A DNA stretch of 64,000 nt. Origin: Ignavibacteria bacterium (GTDB lineage Bacteria; Bacteroidota; Ignavibacteria; Kapaibacteriales; UBA961). The stretch spans positions 186,001-250,000 of the forward strand of contig JADJXV010000002.1 of assembly GCA_016720145.1 (NCBI GenBank). Reading direction: 5' to 3'. Position numbers and translations under genes: made by a program. The notes beneath the pieces are model-generated. The model saw only the letters and a list, made by a program, of their open reading frames with translations, was not told the origin of the DNA and made no database searches. Positions 45,270 to 54,748 of this stretch are shown piece after piece. Position 1 is the first letter of the stretch, and the number at the start of each line of letters is the position of its first letter.

Positions 45270-48200
45270 TCAATCTTTCTTATCAAATTCAGCGCGTGAA
45301 ATGACAGTCATCACCGGAAGCTTTTTGGCGGTCAATTGAGCATTGAGCGACTCAAGATCTGACTTGATAAACTTTTGAAATGTTTTTTCTGAATTACTGA
45401 GTTCTTTGTTCACCACTTCCATTCTTTCGAGCTGTGATTTGGTAGGCTTACCGCCGTAACTATTAATCGCACCATAGAGATCGACAACACGTTCACGGAG
45501 CTGTTCTTCACCGACGAGGATACCACCTTCTTTGGTCGCAACGAGCGTTTTGTGGAGCGAATCTAATTTAATGGCAAATGCTTTGAGATTCTTTGCAAGG
45601 AGATCGGTCGAATCTATTTTCGCTGCACGAGCATTAGCTGCATCTCGAACGCCGGTGACGGCATCAGCGATATAAGCAAGATTGCCCTGCATGTCGTATA
45701 ATTCGAGGACTGCTTTCGACTGCAATGCGCGGTCTGCGGGGGAATGTGTCGAGAGTGGGTCGGCAACGAGATTGATGGTGCCGGTGTAGGATTTATCGCC
45801 CTTGATCAGCTTGATGGTATAGGTGCCTTCCGCTACAAGAGGACCGACCATTGCACCGCCTGCGACATTCGCACCGGGTGCGACTTTCGGGGCTTTCATG
45901 CGGATAGCCCAATCGATACGGTTGATTCCTTTGCGTTTTCCTGCCGGAATTGTCGAGATAAGCTTACCCGATCTATCGGAAATTTCAATCTTCATATCAC
46001 CAAAAACATGGCGGTCTTTTTGATAGTAAGTAATCGTCGCTACATCACTTGGATTATAACCAACAAAATTCCCTCCTCCGGAAAATTCCTGAAATCCTCC
46101 ACCAATTTTCATTTCATTTGGGCGACCTTCGAGGATGACGAGTTCTTTGTCTAATACATCTGACGTTAGCTTTCGAAGTGGTGTAATATCATCAATTATC
46201 AACACCCCACGACCGTGAGTTGCGAGGATTACGTCATGTTCGCGTGGGTGGATCGCAATATCCCGCACCGCCACATTTGGTAGATTTCCGGTGAATTGAG
46301 ACCATTCTTTGCCACCATCAATCGAGACAAACATGCCGAGTTCGGTGCCTGCAAAGAGAAGCGCAGGATTCACCGGATCTTCGCGAACGACATGCGCATA
46401 GCCCTTGACGCCGGTTGAGATTTCCGACCAGGTTTTGCCGAAGTCGGATGTTTTATAGATATAGGACTTCATATCACCGGTCGTGTGTCCGTCAAAACTC
46501 ACATAACACGTACCCTTGGCAAAATGCCCGGGTTCAACCGTCGAACACCATGTATTAGCAGGTAATCCGGGAATACTCTTGACAACATTAGTCCATGTTT
46601 TTCCACCATTTTGTGAGATTTGTACATTGCCGTCATCCGTACCGACCCATAGAATTGCAGCGTCGAGAGGCGACTCTGCAATCGTATAGATCGTACAATG
46701 ATTTTCGGCACTTGAATTATCCACACTCAGCCCGCCGGACTCATCCTGCTGTTGTTTTGACTTGTCATCTGTGGTGAGATCGGGTGAAATATTCGTCCAT
46801 GACTCGCCTTTATCGGTGGATTTATGAAGGAATTGCGAACCCATATAGATCACGTCCGGTCGCGTCGGGCTCAGTTGAATCGGAGTATTCCAATTAAATC
46901 TATACTTTGGTTCACCATATTTCGGATAGGGCTTAATGTCTTTACTTTCATTGGTTTTGGTGTGAATTCGGCTTATATTTCCGCCTTGAGATTCACTATA
47001 CAGTATCGTTTTGTCGGTGCGGTCGCGCCATACCCAGAAGCCATCGCCGCCGCCTGCATTATTCCAGTCACGATTTTCGATACCGTTCGGACTCTCGGCC
47101 GGACCGAACCACGAGCCGTTGTCCTGCAAGCCGCCATACACATTATACGGCTTGTCCATATCGTGGCTTATATGGTAAAATTGTGACAACGGGAGATTAT
47201 TAAAAAATCTCCAACTCGATGCTCTGTCAAAAGATACATACATACCACCGTCTGTACCAATTATCACATGATTCGTATTTCCGGGATTCACCCATACGGC
47301 ATGGACATCCGAGTGAAAGCCGCCACGGGATGAAAAAGACTTACCACCATCGGTGCTTACACCAAGATAAAGTGAAGTCTTATAGACACGGTTGGTATCT
47401 ACAGGATCTGCGACAACTTTTGAAAAATAGAATGGTCGGAGGGAGGATTCAGCGCCGCCGTTCATGCGTTCCCAGGATTCGCCGCCATTCACCGAACGGT
47501 AAAATCCTGTTTTTGCAGCTTCGACATTTGCATAAATTATACTAGAATTGACAGGTGAGATATCTACTGCAATTCGACCTAAGTCGCCTTCTGGCAACCC
47601 ATTAGCGAGCTTTTTCCAGGTTTTGCCACCGTCAGTGGATTTGTGTAATCCACTTCCCTTGCCACCGGAGGTAAACGACCAGCCGGTGCGCCGGTATTGC
47701 CACATCGAACAATAAACAACGTCAGGATTTTTAGGGTCAATTGCTACATCCGCACAGCCGGTCTTGGCATCGACATAGAGCACACGTTCCCAAGTTTTGC
47801 CGCCGTCGCTTGTACGGTAAAGTCCACGTTCTTCGTTGTCATTCCAGAGATGTCCGGTAGCTGCCGCATAGACGATATTAGGATTGGAAGGATGAATGAC
47901 AATACGCGCTATTCGTTCTGAATTTTCAAGTCCGACTCGCTGCCAGTTGTCCCCACCGTCGGTTGATTTATACACACCATCGCCAATGGAAGTGCTATTT
48001 CTTGTCCACGACTCACCTGTACCTACCCACAGGGTATCGGGGTGATGTTGATCAATTGTCACAGCCCCAATAGACTGACAATATTTATCAAAAATCGGCT
48101 TGAATGTCGTACCACCGTCGCGTGATTTCCACAGTCCGCCACCGGCAGCACCTACATAAATAAATCGTGGGTCTTGATTTACGACATCGAGTGCTGCTAT

Positions 48201-48338
48201 GCGACCTCCCATAACTGCAGGACCAATATGCCGTGCTTCGATGGCACCGAACGTTGAGGATGATACTTTTACTTGAGAGTGTGAGACTTGTGAAAGTAAA
48301 ACAAACACGACAAATACAATTGTATAATTATACCGCAT
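45270..48338 (-). CDS. Secreted BNR/VPS10-type beta-propeller protein
   Basis: 1022 residues with a signal peptide (MRYNYTIVFVVFVLLSQVSHS). Residues ~30-730 carry about ten Asp-box strands of the pattern S-x-DGG-x-TW (GLWKSRDGGTTFKP, GVYKSTDGGDNW, GLYRTSDGGKTW, GLHKSTDGGKTW and others), a large beta propeller of the sortilin/Ycf48 type. The rest (~740-1022) is an Ig-like section and a helical C-terminal part with no known enzyme motif. Such proteins are frequent in Bacteroidota and soil bacteria; role unknown, no sialidase catalytic set seen. No sorting tail seen. Confidence 0.85.
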   Translation of the reverse strand: MRYNYTIVFVVFVLLSQVSHSQVKVSSSTFGAIEARHIGPAVMGGRIAALDVVNQDPRFIYVGAAGGGLWKSRDGGTTFKPIFDKYCQSIGAVTIDQHHPDTLWVGTGESWTRNSTSIGDGVYKSTDGGDNWQRVGLENSERIARIVIHPSNPNIVYAAATGHLWNDNEERGLYRTSDGGKTWERVLYVDAKTGCADVAIDPKNPDVVYCSMWQYRRTGWSFTSGGKGSGLHKSTDGGKTWKKLANGLPEGDLGRIAVDISPVNSSIIYANVEAAKTGFYRSVNGGESWERMNGGAESSLRPFYFSKVVADPVDTNRVYKTSLYLGVSTDGGKSFSSRGGFHSDVHAVWVNPGNTNHVIIGTDGGMYVSFDRASSWRFFNNLPLSQFYHISHDMDKPYNVYGGLQDNGSWFGPAESPNGIENRDWNNAGGGDGFWVWRDRTDKTILYSESQGGNISRIHTKTNESKDIKPYPKYGEPKYRFNWNTPIQLSPTRPDVIYMGSQFLHKSTDKGESWTNISPDLTTDDKSKQQQDESGGLSVDNSSAENHCTIYTIAESPLDAAILWVGTDDGNVQISQNGGKTWTNVVKSIPGLPANTWCSTVEPGHFAKGTCYVSFDGHTTGDMKSYIYKTSDFGKTWSEISTGVKGYAHVVREDPVNPALLFAGTELGMFVSIDGGKEWSQFTGNLPNVAVRDIAIHPREHDVILATHGRGVLIIDDITPLRKLTSDVLDKELVILEGRPNEMKIGGGFQEFSGGGNFVGYNPSDVATITYYQKDRHVFGDMKIEISDRSGKLISTIPAGKRKGINRIDWAIRMKAPKVAPGANVAGGAMVGPLVAEGTYTIKLIKGDKSYTGTINLVADPLSTHSPADRALQSKAVLELYDMQGNLAYIADAVTGVRDAANARAAKIDSTDLLAKNLKAFAIKLDSLHKTLVATKEGGILVGEEQLRERVVDLYGAINSYGGKPTKSQLERMEVVNKELSNSEKTFQKFIKSDLESLNAQLTAKKLPVMTVISRAEFDKKD

Positions 48339-48424
48339 ACGAACATCTCCAAAATAAATTCAATGATAAATTATGTGCTTATAAGTTCAAAAATAAGGGA
48401 GTCTTTGAATTATGACGATAAAAT

Positions 48425-48460
48425 AAAAACCCGAACAGGAGCCGAAACCTGTACGGGCTT
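48425..48460 (-). terminator. Terminator-like hairpin, repeat family C, copy 3
   Basis: On the minus strand: AAGCCCGTACAGGTT-tcggc-TCCTGTTCGGGTTTTT. A second, nearly identical hairpin lies at 48561. Located upstream of the BNR gene. Confidence 0.65.
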
Positions 48461-48560
48461 ATGTGGTGAAACACTTTGAATTGGCAACTAGTTACGACTA
48501 TTTTATATTCGTCGGATTAATTACGATACGATTTTGCGTTTGACTCGGTATAATCATACA

Positions 48561-48598
48561 AAAAAGTCCGAGCAGGAGCCGAAACCTGCCCGGACTCT
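48561..48598 (-). terminator. Terminator of the DUF2807 gene, repeat family C, copy 4
   Basis: On the minus strand AGTCCGGGCAGG-tttcggct-CCTGCTCGGACTTTTTT: GC-rich hairpin and T-run, 18 bases behind the stop of the gene at 48617. Confidence 0.8.
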
Positions 48599-48616
48599 GT
48601 GTGGCGAATTTGGAGA

Positions 48617-49351
48617 TTAATTTCTGTTTTTCAAAGTGCCGCTACCGGTTATTTCTTTGTGGAGAATCTCCGGCTTGCCATGATAGCTCACACTGCCGCT
48701 TCCGGTGATTCGCACATCTAATTGATTCTCTGCGCTAATTTCACATTTACCGCTTCCCGACAGACTTAGCTTTGAGTTAATTGCTTTTAAATCATAGGCA
48801 TACAACTTACCATCCCCAGTTGATTCAATAGTATGTACGATAGCATTTCCTTTGATAGTAATGTTTCCATTTCCAAGAATTTGCGATGTAATATTCTCAG
48901 CGTGTAATTCATCAAAGTTAATTTCACCGCTACCTGCTACGACTAATTTTATGCTATTGGTTGTAATATCGCTTGGAGCAAGAATTTTTCCATTTCCTGC
49001 AAGTGTGATCTCATCAACGTCTTTCATAGATACAAACACCGTGATATTTTTCGTAGGATTCACACATTTCGGTACAGAAATCTTGAGCGTCCCATTCTCG
49101 ATTTTGGTTTCGATGAGATTTTGAAGATTGTCATCTGCCTGCACATGCAAGCTTTGAAAGTTGTCTTGCGATAATATTACCGTGGCTTCTGTTTCCACGA
49201 TGATTTTATTGAAGGAGAGTACCGTATGATTTTCACCTATTATATTACCAGATCCATCGAGGCAATCGCCTGCTTTGGATGGCTGAGATGTAGCAATGAT
49301 ACCGATAATTACCGCAAAAGCGGCGAGCGAAGAGAAAACGTTGGTTTTCAT
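48617..49351 (-). CDS. Head-GIN/DUF2807 beta-helix exported protein
   Basis: About 244 residues from ATG at 49351 (MKTNVFSSLAAFAVIIGII, a signal peptide). The repeated short strands with Gly-Ser-Gly and Gly-Asn-Gly turns (VAGSGEINFDELHAENI, LGNGNITIKG, SGSGKCEISAE, ITGSGSVSYHG) are the putative auto-transporter adhesin head-GIN domain (DUF2807). Function is unknown but the fold suits surface display. It faces the same way as the LolA-like gene 82 bases upstream. Confidence 0.88.
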   Translation of the reverse strand: MKTNVFSSLAAFAVIIGIIATSQPSKAGDCLDGSGNIIGENHTVLSFNKIIVETEATVILSQDNFQSLHVQADDNLQNLIETKIENGTLKISVPKCVNPTKNITVFVSMKDVDEITLAGNGKILAPSDITTNSIKLVVAGSGEINFDELHAENITSQILGNGNITIKGNAIVHTIESTGDGKLYAYDLKAINSKLSLSGSGKCEISAENQLDVRITGSGSVSYHGKPEILHKEITGSGTLKNRN

Positions 49352-49433
49352 AAAATTCCTGTAAGATGATAAATATGAGAGAGTTAACACAATTTGAGGG
49401 TTGCTTTTAGTGAGGAAGCACCATAAAAGACTA

Positions 49434-50162
49434 CTATTTCTTTGGCATGACGAAAATTGAATTTTCTATAGGGGTATTCGGCTCCACTTTGTCGATAACG
49501 ACCTGAAATCTGGTAATACCTCCGGAACGAATATCCATAGAATGTGCCATCTGTATACCGGATACCGGCTTGTAATTTCCAAGAATTACATCACCTTCTT
49601 CTATGCCATCTTTAGTTTTTGTTTTTGTAACTATCTTAATTGGTAAATAGTTGTCCGCGTCAATAAAATACACCGCTTCTACACCTGTCTTTTTTGTAAC
49701 TTTAAGTTTAAATACAGAGGAACCTTCCATCTCGTCTTTTCCCATGAATTCGATAACATGACCTTTTGCTTGATAATCCACAAAGTCACCATCAAAATCT
49801 GCACGATCAATTATGGCTTTCGCTTGATCCTCCGGGACAATAGTCGGCTCAATTACACCACTGATCGCAAAAGGATTGAGCTGCCATGCAGTGGTTCCGT
49901 CAAAGACTTCAAGTTGCGTTTTGCCAAATATTGTAATTTCCATGCGTGACATCAATGGACGTTTTGCAAAAATTTTGACCGGAACTTCAGACCCCATCAC
50001 CATTGCATGCCCGGATATTTTCATAGAATTTAAGGCTTTGATTTTTTCTATACCACCTGTGGCAGCAATGCTTTTAGCGATAATTTCTTCGGCAGTTTGA
50101 GCGTGGAGCCCGATGGAGGATAGTCCCAATACGAGAGAGAAAAGGAGAACGGCTTTTTTCAT
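49434..50162 (-). CDS. Exported LolA-like lipoprotein-binding-fold protein
   Basis: 242 residues. Signal peptide (MKKAVLLFSLVLGLSSIGLHAQ), then AEEIIAKSIAATGGIEKIKALNSMKISGH, the start pattern of LolA/LppX-fold proteins common in Bacteroidota, and strand-rich segments ending VDKVEPNTPIENSIFVMP. It may bind lipid or act as an envelope carrier, but unlike LolA it has no lipoprotein-release partners here. Confidence 0.7.
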   Translation of the reverse strand: MKKAVLLFSLVLGLSSIGLHAQTAEEIIAKSIAATGGIEKIKALNSMKISGHAMVMGSEVPVKIFAKRPLMSRMEITIFGKTQLEVFDGTTAWQLNPFAISGVIEPTIVPEDQAKAIIDRADFDGDFVDYQAKGHVIEFMGKDEMEGSSVFKLKVTKKTGVEAVYFIDADNYLPIKIVTKTKTKDGIEEGDVILGNYKPVSGIQMAHSMDIRSGGITRFQVVIDKVEPNTPIENSIFVMPKK

Positions 50163-50511
50163 ACGACACTCTTATAAATAATATTAAAAAATTAAGAAAG
50201 GAAATAATTCGGCTTGCTATGAATTGATGGCTTGAATTTGTTACGCTGTTTTGAAATGTGGGGGCAGTTACGCCGGTATTTCTATCAGGTTTCACTTTTT
50301 TTTTATTGGATCCAATATTAACATAAATTTACATTTTTAGAATTTTAAATATAATGTAACATATTAACCGCAAAACTTTCCGAATTTGCAGTTTAAATGC
50401 GTAGTTGTTTCATCTTTCTGACATACAATAAGTGCCCTTAGATTTAATCAGAATCGATGCATAATTATATATTTCGACAAATACTTCAGAGCTTAACTTT
50501 AGGAAATTCAA
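50163..50511. other. A/T-rich intergenic region, no gene
   Basis: Separates the divergent LolA-like and RNase R genes. No reliable TAnnTTTG/TTG promoter pair found; no RNA gene seen. Confidence 0.5.
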
Positions 50512-52704
50512 ATGGCTAAGAAAAAAATACTTACTACGGAACCGCAACCCGCCCCACTTCCTGCAGAAGAATTACATCAAAAAATCATAGGAATTCTCAC
50601 GCAAAACGCACCCTCAACTCTCCGTTTACTTGATATCGGAAAACTGTTGAATTTCCGTTCGGATTCGTCAGAATATGAGGCGCTACGAGAGGCAATTAAT
50701 TACCTTGGGCAGAAAAAAATAATCTATAAATCTGCCAGACGTAGATTCGGTATTGCACCTATTTCGCAAAATACAAGCGTGTTTGTCGGCGAACTGAAAT
50801 TTGAACATAATCGCGGCTCAATTATCACTGATTCTCTTGAATTTCCAATAATTTATATTCGTCAACAATACTTGGCTACCGCGCTCGCTGGTGATACGGT
50901 ACAAGTGAAATTATTAGCACTGAAAAAAGATCAAAAGCCTTATGGTACAGTGAATAAAGTCATTAGCCGAGCAGATAGTACGATGGCAGGAACGCTCGAC
51001 TTTGACGGTGATTTTCATTTTTTTATTCCCGATGAAGAGAAATATTATGTCGATTTTTTGATTCACCCCAAAAAACTCAAAGGTGCAAAAAAAGGCGACA
51101 AAGTACTCGCGAAATTTGTTCGGTGGGACGACGCTCATAAAAGCCCAGAGGCAGAAATCACAGAGGTTCTCGGCGCATCCGGTAATCCACTCGTCGAATT
51201 TGCCGGCGTACTTAAAGAATTCGGATTGCCGGCAAAATTCAGTGAAATGCTCGAGTCTGATGCAAAAGCGCTTGCAATTCAGCCGACACCAAAGATGATT
51301 CAGTCACCACGTATAGATCTGCGTAAAGAAGAAATCATCACTATCGACCCCGATGACGCACGTGACTTCGATGACGCGCTGTCGCTGACCATTCTTGAAA
51401 ACAAAAATTATCGATTAGGCGTTCATATTGCAGATGTTACATCGTACCTTTCCGAAAATTCCGCTCTCGACAAAGAAGCATACAACCGCGCCAATAGTAC
51501 CTATCTTGTTGACAGAGTCGTACCAATGCTCCCTGAATCATTATCCAATGATGTTTGCTCGCTTGTGCCAAATAAAATTCGCTTTACCTTCTCAGTTTTT
51601 ATGGAATTTACGCCAAAAGGCGTTCTCAAAAACTATGAAATTGCCGAAACAGCAATCAAAAGCACTAAAAGATTTACGTACAATGATGTACAGACAATTA
51701 TCGATTCCGGCAAAGGTAAGCACCTGGAATTAGTCCAAAATTTATTCACATTGTCAAAGATTTTACGGGCTAAACGCTTTGATAAAGGCGGGCTCGATTT
51801 TGAATCGTCCGAAACTAAATTCCAGCTCGATGAAAGCGGTACTCCTGTACGAGCAATTATGAAATCCGCGACTGACTCGACTAAACTTGTCGAAGAATGT
51901 ATGCTTGCGGCGAATCAGACCGTGGCTTTGCATATCAAAGCTATTTCCAAAAAAGCCAAACTCCGCCAGCCGTTGCCGTTTTTCTATCGCATTCATGATA
52001 ATCCTGACGCTACCAAACTCAAAGATGTGCTGACTTTCGTACGTTCACTCGGCATCAAAACAAAATTAGAAGATCTATCTTCAAAAGAAATCAACCACTT
52101 ACTAAAACAAGTCGAAGATCTGCCCGAGAAAAAAGTCATCCATCAATTCATGCTTCGCGCCATGGCAAAGGCCCTCTATTCTGAGAAAAACATTGGACAT
52201 TATGGACTTGGTTTCAGCGATTACGCTCACTTTACATCGCCGATTCGGCGCTATCCTGACGTGATAGTCCACCGATTACTCAAGGAATATGCGCTTGAAA
52301 TTCCTTCAGCTACACGTATTAGTATTCTCTTACGACAGCTTTCTGCTGCTTCTGAACATTGCTCAGATCGAGAACGTCTCTCCGTAACTGCTGAGCGTAC
52401 CTCCACTAAAGTCGCTCAGACAATACTCGCTCAAAAATACTTAGGCAAAGAGTTTAATGCTTCGGTGAGTGGTGTGACGAGTTTTGGTGTGTTCGTACTG
52501 CTCGACGATGTCGGCATTGAAGGTTTGCTCCATATCCGCGACTTGACGGATGATTATTATATGTTCGACGAAAAGAACTTCCAGCTTGTCGGCAGGCGGC
52601 GCAAACAGCAATATCGTATTGGGACGCGTCTCAGAGTGCTTATTATGCGGGTGAATTTGGATAAACGTGAGGTGGATATGAGACTTGTGGGAGCTGAAGT
52701 GTGA
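50512..52704 (+). CDS. rnr: Ribonuclease R
   Basis: Processive 3'-5' exoribonuclease that degrades structured RNA and mRNA decay intermediates. 730 residues: N-terminal winged helix (LHQKIIGILTQNAPSTLRLL), cold-shock domains, the RNB catalytic core with IDPDDARDFDDALSL (four catalytic Asp), YLVDRVVPMLPE and HYGLGFSDYAHFTSPIRRYPD, and a C-terminal S1 RNA-binding domain (GVTSFGVFVLLDDVGIEGLLH). Slightly shorter than E. coli RNase R because the basic tail is absent. Confidence 0.96.
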   Translation: MAKKKILTTEPQPAPLPAEELHQKIIGILTQNAPSTLRLLDIGKLLNFRSDSSEYEALREAINYLGQKKIIYKSARRRFGIAPISQNTSVFVGELKFEHNRGSIITDSLEFPIIYIRQQYLATALAGDTVQVKLLALKKDQKPYGTVNKVISRADSTMAGTLDFDGDFHFFIPDEEKYYVDFLIHPKKLKGAKKGDKVLAKFVRWDDAHKSPEAEITEVLGASGNPLVEFAGVLKEFGLPAKFSEMLESDAKALAIQPTPKMIQSPRIDLRKEEIITIDPDDARDFDDALSLTILENKNYRLGVHIADVTSYLSENSALDKEAYNRANSTYLVDRVVPMLPESLSNDVCSLVPNKIRFTFSVFMEFTPKGVLKNYEIAETAIKSTKRFTYNDVQTIIDSGKGKHLELVQNLFTLSKILRAKRFDKGGLDFESSETKFQLDESGTPVRAIMKSATDSTKLVEECMLAANQTVALHIKAISKKAKLRQPLPFFYRIHDNPDATKLKDVLTFVRSLGIKTKLEDLSSKEINHLLKQVEDLPEKKVIHQFMLRAMAKALYSEKNIGHYGLGFSDYAHFTSPIRRYPDVIVHRLLKEYALEIPSATRISILLRQLSAASEHCSDRERLSVTAERTSTKVAQTILAQKYLGKEFNASVSGVTSFGVFVLLDDVGIEGLLHIRDLTDDYYMFDEKNFQLVGRRRKQQYRIGTRLRVLIMRVNLDKREVDMRLVGAEV

Positions 52705-52743
52705 GCAAAATGATTTTTTTAGTTTGCTTAAATGTAGCTGAAC

Positions 52744-53526
52744 TTATTTATAAGGAATTTCAGCAGTAATTCCGATAGAAAAGCTAATAATTTCAAGCCG
52801 ATGTGTGAAATCACTATAGGCAAAACTTGGCATAAACTCGAATCCGGTTGTACTTTTCTCCCATGATAATTTTAAACCGATAAATGGTGAAATCACCATT
52901 GTTTTTCCGGAGATATCGAGCGGTTTCCCTCGAAATTCGGATGGAGCTTTACTATCAGCTTCAGTGGTAGCACTATAGAAATATAACTGAGGCTTTATTC
53001 CGCCATAGATGCTCCGGATATTCCACGTGTTTTGGGGATGATACGAAAATATGAGTGCTGAGCCGAACCCACCAATCGAGTAATTATAATCTATATCACC
53101 ATTACTTTTCGTGCTATAATACATTGCCGATGAGTTGATAGCAATCTTGAATGTCGATTTTCTATCGGTTAACATCCATTTCCAATTTCCTTTAAATCCG
53201 ATATCATATTCAGCCCAATCAACTGGAATATTACATGTCCAAATAGCAAATCCAAGATCATGATTTTTGGCTACACCGTATTGCACTCTGAATTCTAAAG
53301 GTAAAGCAAATGGAAAGATAGCAGGCTTGATATCCTGAGTAGCTATTGTATTGTTTTTGTGCAGAAAATCGGGTGCCGGTCCCTGCATAAATGATATCGC
53401 TATAGATTTCTTCCCCTCTCCAAGTGTTTGAGCGTCATGAAATTCGGAAACATCTACCAACGAGCAACTATAAACAGCAAGACTGAGTGTAAAACATACA
53501 CCTTTGTAGTACATTTTTTTTATCAT
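52744..53526 (-). CDS. Putative outer-membrane beta-barrel lipoprotein
   Basis: About 260 residues from ATG at 53526. The N-terminus (MIKKMYYKGVCFTLSLAVYSCS) is a lipoprotein signal with lipobox LAVYSC. The remainder alternates in strands (DLGFAIWTCNIPVDWAEYDIGFKGNW, FKIAINSSAMYY, ISFSIGITAEIPYK) as in beta-barrel proteins, ending in a hydrophobic strand. Not assigned to a named family. Stands alone between convergent rnr and a divergent gene. Confidence 0.65.
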   Translation of the reverse strand: MIKKMYYKGVCFTLSLAVYSCSLVDVSEFHDAQTLGEGKKSIAISFMQGPAPDFLHKNNTIATQDIKPAIFPFALPLEFRVQYGVAKNHDLGFAIWTCNIPVDWAEYDIGFKGNWKWMLTDRKSTFKIAINSSAMYYSTKSNGDIDYNYSIGGFGSALIFSYHPQNTWNIRSIYGGIKPQLYFYSATTEADSKAPSEFRGKPLDISGKTMVISPFIGLKLSWEKSTTGFEFMPSFAYSDFTHRLEIISFSIGITAEIPYK

Positions 53527-53828
53527 AGTTATCCTCCTCGAGAACATAAGTACAAATCCACTGTATGCAGCATTTTCAAAGATAATCTGAGCCCGAAATA
53601 GAGTACTATTCTATCCAACACGAAAATACATAATTATATGCAGAATCAAATGGTTTGAGGTTCATCGACAAGAGAATATCTTCTCAGAAGATTGATATTT
53701 TCATGCCCTTCTGACTTCTTACAAATTTCTCCTCATTCAATTCTTACTTTATAGACTTATCTTTGTCTTACCGAAAGCCGATAATCGCTCTACTTTTTGG
53801 GAGAGCTTAGTTACAGAGGGAAAATTCA

Positions 53829-54665
53829 ATGTCAGAAATTTCAAAAGTATCGATTATTCGTGACGAAATTCATCCTGTTGTACCGGTGCAGGCAACTACA
53901 GCTATTCATCAATCACAGACCCATGGTCCTGACACTACACAATCATTACTCGTTGCTAAATCTGCAATTAACCGTCTTGCAGCAATGCCGATTGTGACCG
54001 CAACAATGATCTCTCAGGCCCTCGAGCATCTCGGCGGAGAATTACCCCAAACACCACAATTTGCAACTCCACTTCTCGTAATACTCCAAAAAATTCAAGA
54101 CCATTCAGCTACCTTTCTCGATCGCAGTCTGATGTTCGCCTTGCGGCAGTCTTCACCGGAAAGTCCTTCGTTTTATCTTGCCTTGCGAGAGTTTGTAACC
54201 CGCACTTCCGGTATCCCACATGCGCAGACTTCACACGCAGCCGCACAGGAGATGCTTACACTGATTGAAAGTCAATTAGTCATTAATCTTCATGCACTTG
54301 CTGCCGGACTCCCTTTGAGGATGTTCGTGCCGATGTATAGGAATGGATCGTATGAAACTGTAGAGTATTCCTATGAATTACCTACAAATACATCACGACG
54401 GCTGAATCATTTCCGCCTAAAAATTCAAACGCAGACCATGGGTGAAGTATCGGTGTCCGGCGCTGAACTCGACAAACGCCTTCAGATTGCATTTCATACT
54501 CAAAGTCAAGACATTGTCAACAAATTTCAGGATAATTTTCACCATCTACGTGATAAGCTCGAACGTAACAATTATACTATAATGGGATTGTCAGCATCTG
54601 TTGGTAAGCTACCTGAAAAGCATAGTAGTGCGCCAAATATCTCAAGCATCTCCATTTCGACTTGA
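53829..54665 (+). CDS. Unknown protein with weakly FliK-like C-terminal region
   Basis: 278 residues. The N-terminal half is helical and Gln/Thr-rich. The C-terminal ~90 residues (LNHFRLKIQTQTMGEVSVSGAEL, LQIAFHTQSQDIVNKFQDNF, LRDKLERNNYTI) have the strand-helix order of the flagellar hook-length-control (FliK) C-terminus. No flagellar gene is nearby, so the similarity may be coincidental. It precedes the nuclease-helicase gene by 83 bases and may be co-expressed with it. Confidence 0.5.
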   Translation: MSEISKVSIIRDEIHPVVPVQATTAIHQSQTHGPDTTQSLLVAKSAINRLAAMPIVTATMISQALEHLGGELPQTPQFATPLLVILQKIQDHSATFLDRSLMFALRQSSPESPSFYLALREFVTRTSGIPHAQTSHAAAQEMLTLIESQLVINLHALAAGLPLRMFVPMYRNGSYETVEYSYELPTNTSRRLNHFRLKIQTQTMGEVSVSGAELDKRLQIAFHTQSQDIVNKFQDNFHHLRDKLERNNYTIMGLSASVGKLPEKHSSAPNISSISIST

Positions 54666-54748
54666 TAATCTGGTTATTACCGTGGAATTTACTGCACTTT
54701 TGCTTATTTTCGTAATGAACTGTGCAGTATAATTTTCCAAGAAACACC

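Noticed and set aside
53829..54665. A flagellar gene cluster
   Set aside because: Only a weak tail similarity to FliK; no flagellar or chemotaxis gene in the window.
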